NCBI GenBank assembly: GCA_019244535.1
Contig: JAFASL010000859.1
Coordinates: 1 to 32,761 of the forward strand
Length of the DNA: 32,761 bases
Source: Alphaproteobacteria bacterium
GTDB taxonomy: Bacteria; Pseudomonadota; Alphaproteobacteria; ATCC43930; CGMCC-115725
Reading direction: 5' to 3'
A program made the position numbers and the translations under genes. The first letter of the stretch is position 1. Each line of letters begins with the position of its first letter. Below the pieces are notes generated by a model. The model was given only the letters and a program-made list of their open reading frames with translations, was not told the origin of the DNA and did no database searches. Shown here in pieces: positions 1 through 7,899 of the stretch.

Positions 1-81
1 CTCTCTCCTCCGCGGATGTGGTTAGTTCATTGTGCGGCCATTCTCGGCCAAGCGCCAACACCGATTTTCGACGATAGCGGA

Positions 82-894
82 TCAGACGCCGAGCCCGAAG
101 CGGCGACTGAGGAAATCGAGTACGTCGCCGGTGCAGCGGTCGGGGAAGGCGTCGCAGATGTTGTGCGGCGCGCCCTCGTAGACGCGCATCTCGACACCTT
201 TGACGTGCCTGCGGAACGGCTCGTAATTTGCCGTCGAGCCGATCGGCTCGGCGCCCGGCACGACGACAAGCGTCGGACAATTGATGCGGTGGAGCTGGTC
301 GCTCCAGTCGTAGCTCGCCATCAGCAAGACGAATTTGCCGATACAGGCCGGATCGTTTTTCGCGGCTTCGTCGAGAAACCATTCGACGAGACCCGGATCG
401 ACTTGGTCGAGCGGCAGGCGTTCGGCGATCGTCTCGGCGAGAAAGGCGCGCATGCCTTTCGCTTGGATCTGCGGGATCCAGCTCGGCGCCTGACTATGTT
501 TGAGCCCCGGCGTGGAGCCGAAGAGCATCAGGCTGCGCACCCGCCCGCCATGGTTCATCGCCAATTGCTGGCCGAGATAGCCGCCCGCGGAATTGCCGAC
601 AATGTGGGCGCTCGGGCAGCCCAGATGATCCATCAGCTCGATGACGTCACGCACCAGCCGGTCTAGAGTAAGCTCGCGCTCGGGCGGCGGAACCGGTGAA
701 TTGCCATGGCCGCGCAGGTCCATCCGCACCACCCGGTAGTGCCGGCTGAGCGGCGGGACCCAGGCATAATAGCGGCGCATGCTGCCCATTGCGGCGTGCA
801 GCAGCAGCAAAACTGGCGCCTCTTTCCACGGGTCGGTGAAGTCGTCGATGCGATAGGCAAGGCGCAGACCGTCGCTGGCACTGAAGCTGTCCAC
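82..894 (-). CDS. alpha/beta-fold hydrolase
   Basis: This 270-residue protein reads as a cytoplasmic alpha/beta hydrolase. It has an oxyanion-type HAAMGS segment (about 33-38), the nucleophile elbow G-N-S-A-G-G with Ser102, and a C-terminal catalytic His244 in GAPHN. The usual acid position near 213-217 reads PGAEP, so Glu216 may replace the more common Asp; this is inferred by eye. The GTG start at 894 is chosen because a strong GGGAGGAGGA ribosome site lies just upstream; the frame stays open further upstream but there it runs antisense to the neighbouring oxidoreductase. The gene is divergent from the flavin monooxygenase at 979, with about 84 bases between them. Substrate is unknown; esters, lactones or ring-cleavage products are typical for the family. 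Confidence 0.85.
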   Translation of the reverse strand: MDSFSASDGLRLAYRIDDFTDPWKEAPVLLLLHAAMGSMRRYYAWVPPLSRHYRVVRMDLRGHGNSPVPPPERELTLDRLVRDVIELMDHLGCPSAHIVGNSAGGYLGQQLAMNHGGRVRSLMLFGSTPGLKHSQAPSWIPQIQAKGMRAFLAETIAERLPLDQVDPGLVEWFLDEAAKNDPACIGKFVLLMASYDWSDQLHRINCPTLVVVPGAEPIGSTANYEPFRRHVKGVEMRVYEGAPHNICDAFPDRCTGDVLDFLSRRFGLGV

Positions 895-978
895 TGCACT
901 TCCTCCTCCCTTGCCTCGCTGCGGGCGATCATCTACGAGCTTGTCGGACGAGGCAACCTGTCGAGGTTGGGAGGGGTC

Positions 979-2004
979 ATGAAGGTCGGGATCTTTCTTA
1001 CCTGCCAATACCCGCCGGGGAGCGACATGATCGCCGCTCTCGAGGCGCAATACGCGATGACCCGGCTGGCGCGCGACCGCGGCTGGGATGCCGTCGCGAC
1101 CGGCCAACATTACCTGAGCGAAGGGGTGCGGCAGGTGCAGCTCGTGCCGTTTCTCGCGCGCCTGGCCGCCGAGGCGGGCGAGATGACCGGCATCTCGGGT
1201 GTCTTGCTGACGACATTGCACAATCCGGTCGAAGTCGCCGAGCACATCGCCTCGCTCGATGCAATCTGGCGCGGCAATTTTGTCTTTGGCGTCGGGCTCG
1301 GTTATCGCGATGTCGAATTCGACGCGTTTGGCGTGCCGCGGGGGCACCGGGTGCGCCGGTTTGAGCAATGTCTCGAAGTCGTCAAGCGGCTCTGGACCGA
1401 GGACAATGTCAGTTTCGAGAACGACATCTGCAAACTGGCCAATGTCACAATGACCTCCCGGCCGGTGCAGCAGCCGCACCCGCCGATCTGGTTTGCCGCC
1501 AACAACGACCGCGCAGTAAAGCGCGCCGCCCGGCTCGGTGACAGCTGGTTTGTCAACCCGCACGCCACGATCCCAGAGATCACGCGGCAATTGGTTCTGT
1601 ATCGTGCAGAACTTGCGCGTCTGGGCAAACCGTTTCCGCGGGTCCTGCCCTACGCCCGCGAGATCTATTGCGCCAAAGACAAAAGAACCGCCCTCGAAAT
1701 GGCCGGTCCCTATCTTGCCGAGAAATACCGGACCTATGCGACCTGGGGCCAGGACGAGGTCTTGCCGGGCGAGGACTCGTTCTCGCAACCCTTTGAATCA
1801 CTGCTGCGCGACCGGTTTGTCATTGGCAGCCCCGAAGAGTGTTACGAGCAATTGCGCCCGTGCTGGGAAGAAGCGGGTGCGAATTTCCTGATGTTCCGCA
1901 CGCACTGGAGCGGCATGCCGCTCGGCCATGCATTGGCCAGCATGCGCCTCATCAGCGACGAGCTGCTGCTGGCATTGCGCCGGATCACGCCAACGCCGGC
2001 TTAG
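979..2004 (+). CDS. LLM-class flavin-dependent oxidoreductase (luciferase-like monooxygenase)
   Basis: The 341-residue product has the bacterial luciferase-like TIM-barrel pattern. It starts MKVGIFLTCQYPPG, has an RDRGWDAV helix, a GVLLTTLHNPVEVAE strand-helix, the FGVGLGYRDVEFDAFGV segment typical of F420/FMN enzymes, and RPVQQPHPPIWFAAN near the middle. Such enzymes use reduced FMN (or F420) and oxygen to oxidise small organic substrates. The ATG at 979 follows GAGGGG and fits the family N terminus; the frame is open back to 706 but that part is antisense to the hydrolase. It is divergent from the alpha/beta hydrolase and convergent with the CmcJ-like gene. The substrate cannot be deduced. 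Confidence 0.88.
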   Translation: MKVGIFLTCQYPPGSDMIAALEAQYAMTRLARDRGWDAVATGQHYLSEGVRQVQLVPFLARLAAEAGEMTGISGVLLTTLHNPVEVAEHIASLDAIWRGNFVFGVGLGYRDVEFDAFGVPRGHRVRRFEQCLEVVKRLWTEDNVSFENDICKLANVTMTSRPVQQPHPPIWFAANNDRAVKRAARLGDSWFVNPHATIPEITRQLVLYRAELARLGKPFPRVLPYAREIYCAKDKRTALEMAGPYLAEKYRTYATWGQDEVLPGEDSFSQPFESLLRDRFVIGSPEECYEQLRPCWEEAGANFLMFRTHWSGMPLGHALASMRLISDELLLALRRITPTPA

Positions 2005-2095
2005 CCCTCTCCCGCCTCACTACGCTCGGCGCCCTCTCCCGCACTGGGGGAGAGGGGGACACGACGCGGCAGCGTCGGGTGGGTGAGGGTCAGGT
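2005..2095. repeat. palindromic CCCTCTCCC-type intergenic repeat
   Basis: The whole gap between two convergent genes is a hairpin-rich element. CCCTCTCCC at 2032-2040 pairs with GGGAGAGGG at 2048-2056, and a second CCCTCTCCCGC copy starts at 2005. This style of element is widespread between genes in alphaproteobacteria. In this position the stem could also act as a bidirectional terminator, although there is no T-tract. A related hairpin occurs at 27423-27446. Confidence 0.7.
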
Positions 2096-2941
2096 GCCCG
2101 GTGTGAAGAAGACGAGAGTGCGCACCTCGAGGCTCTCGCGCGGCGGCGCGTCGGGTGGCGAGGTCGGGTCGTCGAAGCCGGTATGGGCGGAGAACCGGGC
2201 GGCTCCCTCGGGTGCCGAGTCGAAGCAGCGGATCAATACGGCCTCGTCGGCCTGCATCTTCGGGAAATAGTAATAGCGTTGGTCGGGATTGTAGGTGATC
2301 GAATAGGTCTCGCCGGTGCGGTCGGGGTATTTGAGGTCGCTGGCGATCAGATTCTTCTCGGAGAGGCTCTGCGCATCGCACAATGTCAGCGGCGATTCCA
2401 GCACCGGCCCGCGGATCGGCCGCCACAGATTGATGATCGCATAGCGGTGTTTCAACAACTTCTCGGCCTCGTCGCCCATCAGCTGGCGCACGCGCATCGG
2501 CGATGACCAGGCGGTGTAGTCGTTGTGCACACGCTTTGCCGGGATCTTTATCGTGTTGGCCTTCGCCGACATCGCCGCGTTGCGCACGATATGGTCAAAC
2601 GCGATAACGCGCGCCGCGCCCGTCGCTTCTTTGATGACGCGCTCGCACTCGGGGTAATAAACCGCGGCTATTTCGTCCTCGTCGTAAAAGTTTTTCACTG
2701 CGCTCTGGTGGTGCAGCAGTACAAACCCTTCCTTGTCCAGGGAAAGCCGGCCGATCAGCGGGCGCGCATCCCGGATCGGCACCTGGTGCTCTTCGCTTTC
2801 GCCCGTCCGCACCGGAACACCCGGCGGCGGTTCGTAATTGTAGGCGACCGGCTTTTCCGCCATCGGAACCAGGAAGTTGAGCGGCGCCAGGACGCTATTC
2901 AGATCCGCGCTCCTCAGATCCGCGACCGCCAAACCGCCCAT
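2090..2941 (-). CDS. CmcJ/NvfI (AsaB)-family oxidoreductase
   Basis: The 283-residue protein resembles the CmcJ/NvfI/AsaB group, often annotated as hydroxylases, desaturases or methyltransferases of secondary metabolism. Visible hallmarks are RVHNDYT with an H139-x-D141 pair, NLWRP followed by PLTLCDAQS (about 171-192), RYYYFP (222-227), and a late AHTGFDDP with His253 followed by PRES. H139, D141 and H253 could form a 2-His-1-carboxylate iron site, but this is inference. I chose the second of two adjacent ATGs (2941) because GGAGG lies five bases before it; ATG 2944 and an upstream TTG at 3007 are alternatives. It lies 72 bases after the small hypothetical gene and probably shares its transcript. 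Confidence 0.72.
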   Translation of the reverse strand: MGGLAVADLRSADLNSVLAPLNFLVPMAEKPVAYNYEPPPGVPVRTGESEEHQVPIRDARPLIGRLSLDKEGFVLLHHQSAVKNFYDEDEIAAVYYPECERVIKEATGAARVIAFDHIVRNAAMSAKANTIKIPAKRVHNDYTAWSSPMRVRQLMGDEAEKLLKHRYAIINLWRPIRGPVLESPLTLCDAQSLSEKNLIASDLKYPDRTGETYSITYNPDQRYYYFPKMQADEAVLIRCFDSAPEGAARFSAHTGFDDPTSPPDAPPRESLEVRTLVFFTPGT

Positions 2942-3013
2942 CATGTCCTCCGTGATTGTAATAAAGCTGTCGTGCCGAGCGTAAGATGAAGTCTTGCTGA
3001 GGGTCAACCTCGG

Positions 3014-3379
3014 CTATGGCGGGGGCGGCCGTTCGGTCAGAGGCACGACCTCGATCGTCATCGGCAGATAGAGCTTTAGAACGTCAGTGGCGAACTCGAC
3101 CTGCTCGTCATCGAGAGCGCGGACGAACACCGCCGTCTCGCCATTGCGGATAAAACGCGCGAAGGTCTCGCGGGCATTGCCGATCACCAGTGGATCGACA
3201 TCCAGCGCCGCGAGTTCGGGCTGCAGAACCGGCGGGACAGAGCCGGCCTCTTTCAGCACACGATGCGCGATATCCCGCGCCGCGACACCCTCGGTGATCA
3301 GCCGGTGAACGGCGTCCTCAGCGATCCCGCTCGAATAGAACAGCCCGATCACCAGGCGGGTCGGCGTGCTGCTTTCCAC
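3014..3379 (-). CDS. hypothetical protein, 121 aa, coupled to the TPP enzyme
   Basis: I do not recognise a named family. The product begins with a beta strand LVIGLFYSS followed by a helix with EDAVHRLITEGV. It later contains ETFARFIRNGETAVFVRA and DEQVEFATDVLKLYL, an alternating strand-helix layout reminiscent of small ferredoxin-like stress domains. There is no signal peptide or membrane segment, and it ends in a proline run. The GTG start at 3379 directly abuts the TAA of the TPP-dependent enzyme (TAAGTG), so translation is probably coupled. Its tight linkage suggests a helper or regulatory role for that enzyme, which is inference only. Confidence 0.7.
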   Translation of the reverse strand: MESSTPTRLVIGLFYSSGIAEDAVHRLITEGVAARDIAHRVLKEAGSVPPVLQPELAALDVDPLVIGNARETFARFIRNGETAVFVRALDDEQVEFATDVLKLYLPMTIEVVPLTERPPPP

Positions 3380-5071
3380 TTACGCACTCCTCGCCGGCGA
3401 CCACGGTTCGGGAGCGCGCGGCTCGAGATCGGTCACGACGTCGACGACGATCGGCTCGCTCGCACCCAACGCCTCGGCGAGGGCAGGGGCGACCTCGGCG
3501 GGATGCTCGACCCGGATGCCGCGCACGCCAAAGCTCCGCGCCACAGCGGTAAAGTCGGTCGGGCCAAAGCGGATCAGCTCCTCTCCCCGGCCTGGCCGGT
3601 TGCCGGCGACGCGGCGCACGCCGGTCAGGTTCTGGCCAAAACCGGAATTGTTATTGACGACGACTGCGACGGCGATGCCGCAGCGCCGCGCCGATTCCAA
3701 CTCGGCGAGGTGGTAATAGAATCCGCCATCGCCGGTAAAACACAGCACTTTCCGCGCCGGAGCCGCGCATTTCGCGCCGAGCGAGGCCGGAAATGACCAG
3801 CCGAGGGAGCCGGCCGCCCGCAAATAGGTCTGCCCGGCGCCGTTCAGATCGATCATCGTGCCGGTCCAGATCCCCGAGTATCCGGTGTCCGCCACGAGGA
3901 TCCCGTCGGCTGGCAGGGCGCGGGTAATCTCGGCGCAGAGCCGCTCCACGCGGATCGGCGCGGTGTTGTTCTCGATGAGAGGGGTCATCGTCGCGCGCCA
4001 GTCCGCAACGATGCGCGCGGCTTCCTCGGCAAAGCCGGCATCGCGGACCGGCTTGCCGATCGCGTCGTTGAGCCGGGCCAAGGTCGCCTTCGGGTCGCCG
4101 ACAAGGCCCGTCGTGTTCGGGTAGCTGCGGCCGATCTCCAGAGGATCGGCATCGATCTGCGCGATTTTTGTGTCGATCGGCGGCACGGTCCAATTCAACG
4201 TGACCTGGTCGCCCGTGTCGCAGCCGATGAACAGCACGAGGTCGGCACCGTGGACGATGCGGTTAGCGGGAGGCGCGGAGTAGCTGCCGGCGACCCCGAT
4301 GGAGAGCCGGTGCCGCGTCGGGATCAGACCACGCGCGCCGAGCGTCGTGGCGACCGGCGCCTGCAGCGCCTCGGCCAAGGCGAGAACCTCCGGTCCCGCT
4401 TGTGAGGCGGCAGCCCCGTCGCCAGCGGCGATCACGACACGGCGAGCCGCGGTCAGCGCGGCGGCGGCGCGCTCGACATCCGCGGCGTGGGCGGCCGGGC
4501 GATGCGCAGGGATGCGGCGGCCTTCCGGGTCAATGACCGGCGGCTCGGCGGTTTGGCCGAGCTCGATTTCATCCCCCTGATGGCCGGAGAAGTCGAGATG
4601 CGTTGGGCGCGGCGTATCGGCCAACGCGGCGCGCCACGCGTGACGCATCAGCCGCGGTAAGTCAGCCGTCAGGTCGACGGTGGTCGAGAACTTTGTCACT
4701 GCCGCAAAGAGCGGCGCGTGCAGAATTTCCTGGTACGCGTTGCGGTGCTGGAAGGCCGGCGGCTTTCGTCCGGTCAGCGCGATGACCGGGCTGCGTCCGA
4801 GAAACGGGTCCTGCAATCCGGAGGCGAGGTTCGCCGCGCCGACCGCCTGCGCCATGCACACTCCAGGCCGCCCGGCAATGCGGGCATAGCCGTCGGCCAT
4901 GTAGGCCGCCGCCTTTTCGGTGTGCGCGAGCACCGGGGTGACGCCGAGGTCCTTCAATTGCAGCAACGTGCGGCGCAGCACCGACTCGACAAAAAACACA
5001 TGCGTTGTGCCTGCCCCGGCCAGCGCCCGCGCGAGCCATTCGGCGCCGTTCATCGATCCGCGTTCACTCAA
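3380..5071 (-). CDS. thiamine pyrophosphate-dependent enzyme, acetolactate synthase-like
   Basis: The 563-residue protein has the three-domain layout of the acetolactate synthase/benzoylformate decarboxylase superfamily. The N-terminal pyrimidine-binding domain carries Glu52 in AHTEKAAAYMADGYAR. A central domain spans about 190-340. The C-terminal diphosphate-binding domain carries GDGG (447-450) and the metal-binding NNN (473-475). Such enzymes decarboxylate or ligate 2-oxo acids. The neighbouring Frc-like CoA-transferase recalls the oxalate Frc/Oxc pair, but the N terminus does not look like typical oxalyl-CoA decarboxylase, so I leave the reaction open. The TTG at 5071 has GGGAGGA eight bases upstream; ATG 5053 is the alternative. 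It is 20 bases downstream of the CoA-transferase. Confidence 0.85.
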   Translation of the reverse strand: MSERGSMNGAEWLARALAGAGTTHVFFVESVLRRTLLQLKDLGVTPVLAHTEKAAAYMADGYARIAGRPGVCMAQAVGAANLASGLQDPFLGRSPVIALTGRKPPAFQHRNAYQEILHAPLFAAVTKFSTTVDLTADLPRLMRHAWRAALADTPRPTHLDFSGHQGDEIELGQTAEPPVIDPEGRRIPAHRPAAHAADVERAAAALTAARRVVIAAGDGAAASQAGPEVLALAEALQAPVATTLGARGLIPTRHRLSIGVAGSYSAPPANRIVHGADLVLFIGCDTGDQVTLNWTVPPIDTKIAQIDADPLEIGRSYPNTTGLVGDPKATLARLNDAIGKPVRDAGFAEEAARIVADWRATMTPLIENNTAPIRVERLCAEITRALPADGILVADTGYSGIWTGTMIDLNGAGQTYLRAAGSLGWSFPASLGAKCAAPARKVLCFTGDGGFYYHLAELESARRCGIAVAVVVNNNSGFGQNLTGVRRVAGNRPGRGEELIRFGPTDFTAVARSFGVRGIRVEHPAEVAPALAEALGASEPIVVDVVTDLEPRAPEPWSPARSA

Positions 5072-5091
5072 TTCCGGTTCCTCCCGCGAAC

Positions 5092-6300
5092 TCAGATGAC
5101 GTTGCTCTCGCGCAGCCGCCGGATTTCGTCCGCCGTGTAGCCGGCGAGGCTACGTAATATATCCTCGGTGTGCTCGCCCTTCAGCGGCGCGCGCTTGGCG
5201 GTGACTGGCGAATCCGAGAGGCGCACGGGGCAGCCGATCACCGAAAAGCGCCCGCGCGTCGGGTGCTCCAGGTCGAAGATCGTCTCGCGCTCGCGCAGAT
5301 GCGGGTCGGCCAGCACCTCGGCGGTGTCGAGCACCGCGCCGCACACGATGCCGCGCCCGGCAAAGGCCTTCATGACTTCGCGCTTTTCGCGTCCGCTCGT
5401 CCAGCGCTCGATCTCCGCGGTCAATGCCGCTCCGTTGCGGGCGCGCGCCGCAGGCGTCGCAAAGCTGTCGTCATTGCGCAGATCAGGGCGGCCGATCACG
5501 TCGGTCATCGCCTCGAACATCTCCGGGTTGTCGGGCGGGATGATGATATAGACGTAATCGTTCGAGCCGTTGCCGGCGCAGCGCAGCAGATCGGACCAGC
5601 CGCCCGTCGCCGAGCGGTTGCCGGTGCGTTCGAGCGGTTTGCGGTTTGCGAGGGTCTGCGTGTATTTGACCCGGGTCAGGTTCAATACCGCCTCCTGCAT
5701 CGCGACCTCGACAAGCTGGCCGCGGCCGGTGCTCTGGCGCTGCACCAGGGCGGCGAGGATCGCGATCGTCAGATGCATGCCGGTGCCGGAATCGCCGATA
5801 TTAGCGCCGTTGACCATCGGCGGGCCGCCGGCTTCGCCGGTGACGCTCATCGCGCCGGAGGTCGCCTGCGCGACCGGCTCGAAACACTTGAACCCGCTGT
5901 AGGGGCCATAGGAGCCGAACCCTTTCACCGAAGCATAGATCGCCCGCGGATTGAGGGCCTTCACCGCCTCCCAGCCGAGACCCAGCCGTTCCATGACCCC
6001 GGGTCCAAGGTTTTCCGCGACGATGTCGGCGCTTTTGATCAGGCGCCGGGCGATCTCCTTACCCTCTTCGGTTCGCAGATTGATGACGGTGCTGCGCTTG
6101 TTGCTGTTGAGCAGCAGAAAGAAAAAGCTGTCGAGATCCGGGTTGTCCATGTTCCACAACCGGCGCGCCCGGTCGCCGTGCGGCGGGCGCTCGATCTTGA
6201 TCACGTCGGCGCCGAGCCAGGCCAGCATCTGCGTGCAAGAGGGGCCAGCCTGGTCGTGTGTGAAGTCGATGACGCGAATACCTTCGAGCGCCTGGGTCAC
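5092..6300 (-). CDS. class III CoA-transferase (CaiB/BaiF, formyl-CoA transferase-like)
   Basis: At 402 residues this is the usual family length. It opens with LEGIRVIDFTHDQAGPSC and continues LGADVIKIERPPHGDRAR, DSFFFLLLNSNKRS and INLRTEEG, all classic CaiB/BaiF landmarks. Asp170 in NIGDSGTGMH matches the catalytic aspartate (Asp169 in formyl-CoA transferase). The enzyme moves CoA between a thioester and a carboxylic acid. The GTG at 6300 is preferred because GAGGGAGAA precedes it and the family N terminus starts here; an in-frame ATG at 6411 would overlap the divergent VOC gene. It heads a minus-strand run with the TPP enzyme, the hypothetical protein and the CmcJ-like gene. Confidence 0.9.
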   Translation of the reverse strand: MTQALEGIRVIDFTHDQAGPSCTQMLAWLGADVIKIERPPHGDRARRLWNMDNPDLDSFFFLLLNSNKRSTVINLRTEEGKEIARRLIKSADIVAENLGPGVMERLGLGWEAVKALNPRAIYASVKGFGSYGPYSGFKCFEPVAQATSGAMSVTGEAGGPPMVNGANIGDSGTGMHLTIAILAALVQRQSTGRGQLVEVAMQEAVLNLTRVKYTQTLANRKPLERTGNRSATGGWSDLLRCAGNGSNDYVYIIIPPDNPEMFEAMTDVIGRPDLRNDDSFATPAARARNGAALTAEIERWTSGREKREVMKAFAGRGIVCGAVLDTAEVLADPHLRERETIFDLEHPTRGRFSVIGCPVRLSDSPVTAKRAPLKGEHTEDILRSLAGYTADEIRRLRESNVI

Positions 6301-6397
6301 CTGCAATTCTCCCTCAGAAACCGGCCGCGCTTGGCGGCGCCGCGCGAGGATGGGATAATCACCCCTCGACGCATCGCGGGCAAGCGAGGGATCGACC

Positions 6398-7618
6398 ATG
6401 TCAGCCGTCACGCAGCGCTACAACGTTGGCGGAATATACCTGCAGCGGCCGTTCAAGATCCGCCGCCTCGGGCATTTCGGGTTCAATGTCGAGAAATTGC
6501 CGGAAGGCCGCGAGTTCTATGGCGACCTGCTCGGCTTTACCGCTGCCGATGCACTGGATTTCTCCAGGGCGCCGTGGTTCCCCAAAGACGCCGATCTGGG
6601 CGACCCGCGCGGCTATTTCATGCGCTACGGGACCGACCATCACGCCTTCGTCTTGTTCCCGAAGCGGGTCATGGATCATCGCGCCGACCGCAAATTTGCG
6701 CCCGAGGTGACGATCAACCAAATCACCTGGCAATGCGGTAGCCTCAAAGAGATCGTTGACGCCCACACCTATTTCGAGGAACAGCAAGTCCGCATCCAGC
6801 GCGTCGGCCGCGACATGCCGGGAAGCAACTGGCACGTCTACGTCTACGATCCGGACGGGCACACTAATGAATTCTATTACGGTATTGAGCAGATCGGCTG
6901 GAACCGCCTCAGCAAGCCGCGCGACATGTATTACCGCGGCTTCAACGAGAAGCCGGCATTGCCGCAGATGTCGGAAGCGGCCGAAGTAGCCGAGGCACAG
7001 CAGAAAGGCATCGACATCTTTTCCGGCCATCGTCCGCAGCCGCCCAACGGCGCCCATTATGATGTCGAGGGCGTCCTGTTGCCGCGGCCGTTTAAAATAA
7101 CGAAAGTCGGCCCGGTGGGCTTGTTTGTCGAGGACGTCGAACGCGCGGAGAATTTTTACACCGAGCGCCTCGGCTTTGTGCGCAGTGAGGAGAGCGTTTA
7201 TCGCGGCGCCCGCTGCGTCTTTCTGCGCTGCGGTGCCGAGCACCACAGTGTTGCGCTCTATCCAAAGGAATTGCGGCGCATATTGGGGTTCAGCGAGCAC
7301 ACGACGTGCATGTCGTTTGGCGTGGAGGTCGGCAGTTACAAGCAATTGCGGAAGGCGATCGAATTCTTAAAGGGACACGGAGTCACCTTTGTCAACTCGA
7401 TCCCGCCCGAGCTCCACCCCGGCATCGATTACACGGCCTTCGCGCTCGACCCCGACGGCCACTGCATCCAGCTCTATTATTACATGGAGCAAATCGGCTG
7501 GGACGGCCGGGTCCGCCCGGCCTCGGAGCGGCGGCGCGTCAACGGCCAATGGCCGGAGGCATTGGAGCCGCTGTCCGACACCTATGTCGACCAGGTCTTC
7601 CAAGGGCCGCTCGGATAA
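6398..7618 (+). CDS. VOC-family protein with two extradiol-dioxygenase-like domains
   Basis: The 406-residue protein contains two clearly homologous VOC (glyoxalase/extradiol dioxygenase) halves, about 18-170 and 229-371. Each starts RPFKI and ends DPDGH...EQIGW. The first half keeps His26 (LGHFGF), a His-His pair at 81-82 and Glu158 (NEFYY). The expected second metal His appears as Gln108 (INQITW). The second half has Pro239, Ser306 and Gln358 at those positions and keeps only the His-His pair (282-283). It is therefore related to ring-cleaving dioxygenases, but its metal site is atypical. ATG 6398 follows GCGAGGGA. It is divergent from the CoA-transferase, which suggests a shared catabolic theme. 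Confidence 0.85.
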   Translation: MSAVTQRYNVGGIYLQRPFKIRRLGHFGFNVEKLPEGREFYGDLLGFTAADALDFSRAPWFPKDADLGDPRGYFMRYGTDHHAFVLFPKRVMDHRADRKFAPEVTINQITWQCGSLKEIVDAHTYFEEQQVRIQRVGRDMPGSNWHVYVYDPDGHTNEFYYGIEQIGWNRLSKPRDMYYRGFNEKPALPQMSEAAEVAEAQQKGIDIFSGHRPQPPNGAHYDVEGVLLPRPFKITKVGPVGLFVEDVERAENFYTERLGFVRSEESVYRGARCVFLRCGAEHHSVALYPKELRRILGFSEHTTCMSFGVEVGSYKQLRKAIEFLKGHGVTFVNSIPPELHPGIDYTAFALDPDGHCIQLYYYMEQIGWDGRVRPASERRRVNGQWPEALEPLSDTYVDQVFQGPLG

Positions 7619-7620
7619 TC

Positions 7621-7690
7621 GTCGTCCCGGCGCAGGCCGGGACCCACGCCGCAGCGTTCTGAGCAGCGGGTCAATGGGTCCCGGTTCGCT
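7621..7690. repeat. palindromic intergenic repeat (GGGACCCA type)
   Basis: CCGGGACCCA at 7637-7646 is exactly inverted at 7675-7684 (TGGGTCCCGG). A nested hairpin, CCCGGC-GCAG-GCCGGG, lies at 7626-7641. This matches the style of abundant GTCGTCCCGG...GGCCGGGACCCA intergenic elements in alphaproteobacteria. It sits directly after the VOC stop and just before the broken gene tail, and could act as a terminator or mark the site where that gene was truncated. Confidence 0.75.
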
Positions 7691-7719
7691 ACGCGATCGC
7701 CGCCAGGCAAAGGCCAAAC

Positions 7720-7899
7720 TGCATTCCGGAAGCGCTTTTTCCCCGGCTTCGCGACTATTTCAGTGAGGTGCAGCAGGTCGAGCTGACCTTGCGCATTACA
7801 CTGTGCGGGTTTTTCAACAAGTTCAATGACGCGCTCAGCATCGAGGAAGAGCCTGAAGCCGCCGAGCGGTCGGCGGCAGTCAGCGCCTCCGCAGAATAA
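7720..7899 (+). pseudogene. remnant of a carboxymuconolactone decarboxylase (AhpD-like) gene, C-terminal part only
   Basis: This frame reads IPEALFPRLRDYFSEVQQVE followed by LTLRITLCGFFNKFNDAL and an acidic tail to TAA. It resembles the last helices of carboxymuconolactone decarboxylase/AhpD-like proteins (a yFs..e.vEL motif, then an NkfND-type helix). There is no plausible start: an in-frame TGA lies at 7660-7662, within the palindromic repeat. The piece therefore looks like the 3' end of a gene whose front was lost. It overlaps the end of the convergent methyltransferase by 20 bases. A complete member of the same broad family lies at the right edge, but it is not a close copy. Confidence 0.5.

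Noticed and set aside
706-978. Plus-strand extension of the flavin monooxygenase upstream of 979
   Set aside because: It is antisense to the hydrolase and the family N terminus starts at MKVGIF, with its own ribosome site.
895-1788. Minus-strand open frame extending the alpha/beta hydrolase upstream to about 568 residues
   Set aside because: The extra part is antisense to the well-supported flavin monooxygenase and has no family resemblance; a strong ribosome site marks GTG 894.
3380-6300. Oxalate catabolism pair (formyl-CoA transferase plus oxalyl-CoA decarboxylase)
   Set aside because: The CoA-transferase fits, but the N-terminal domain of the TPP enzyme does not resemble oxalyl-CoA decarboxylase as I know it, so the pathway name is not justified.
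5170-6741. Plus-strand open frame of more than 500 codons opposite the CoA-transferase
   Set aside because: It is an antisense shadow; the minus strand has all CaiB/BaiF motifs.
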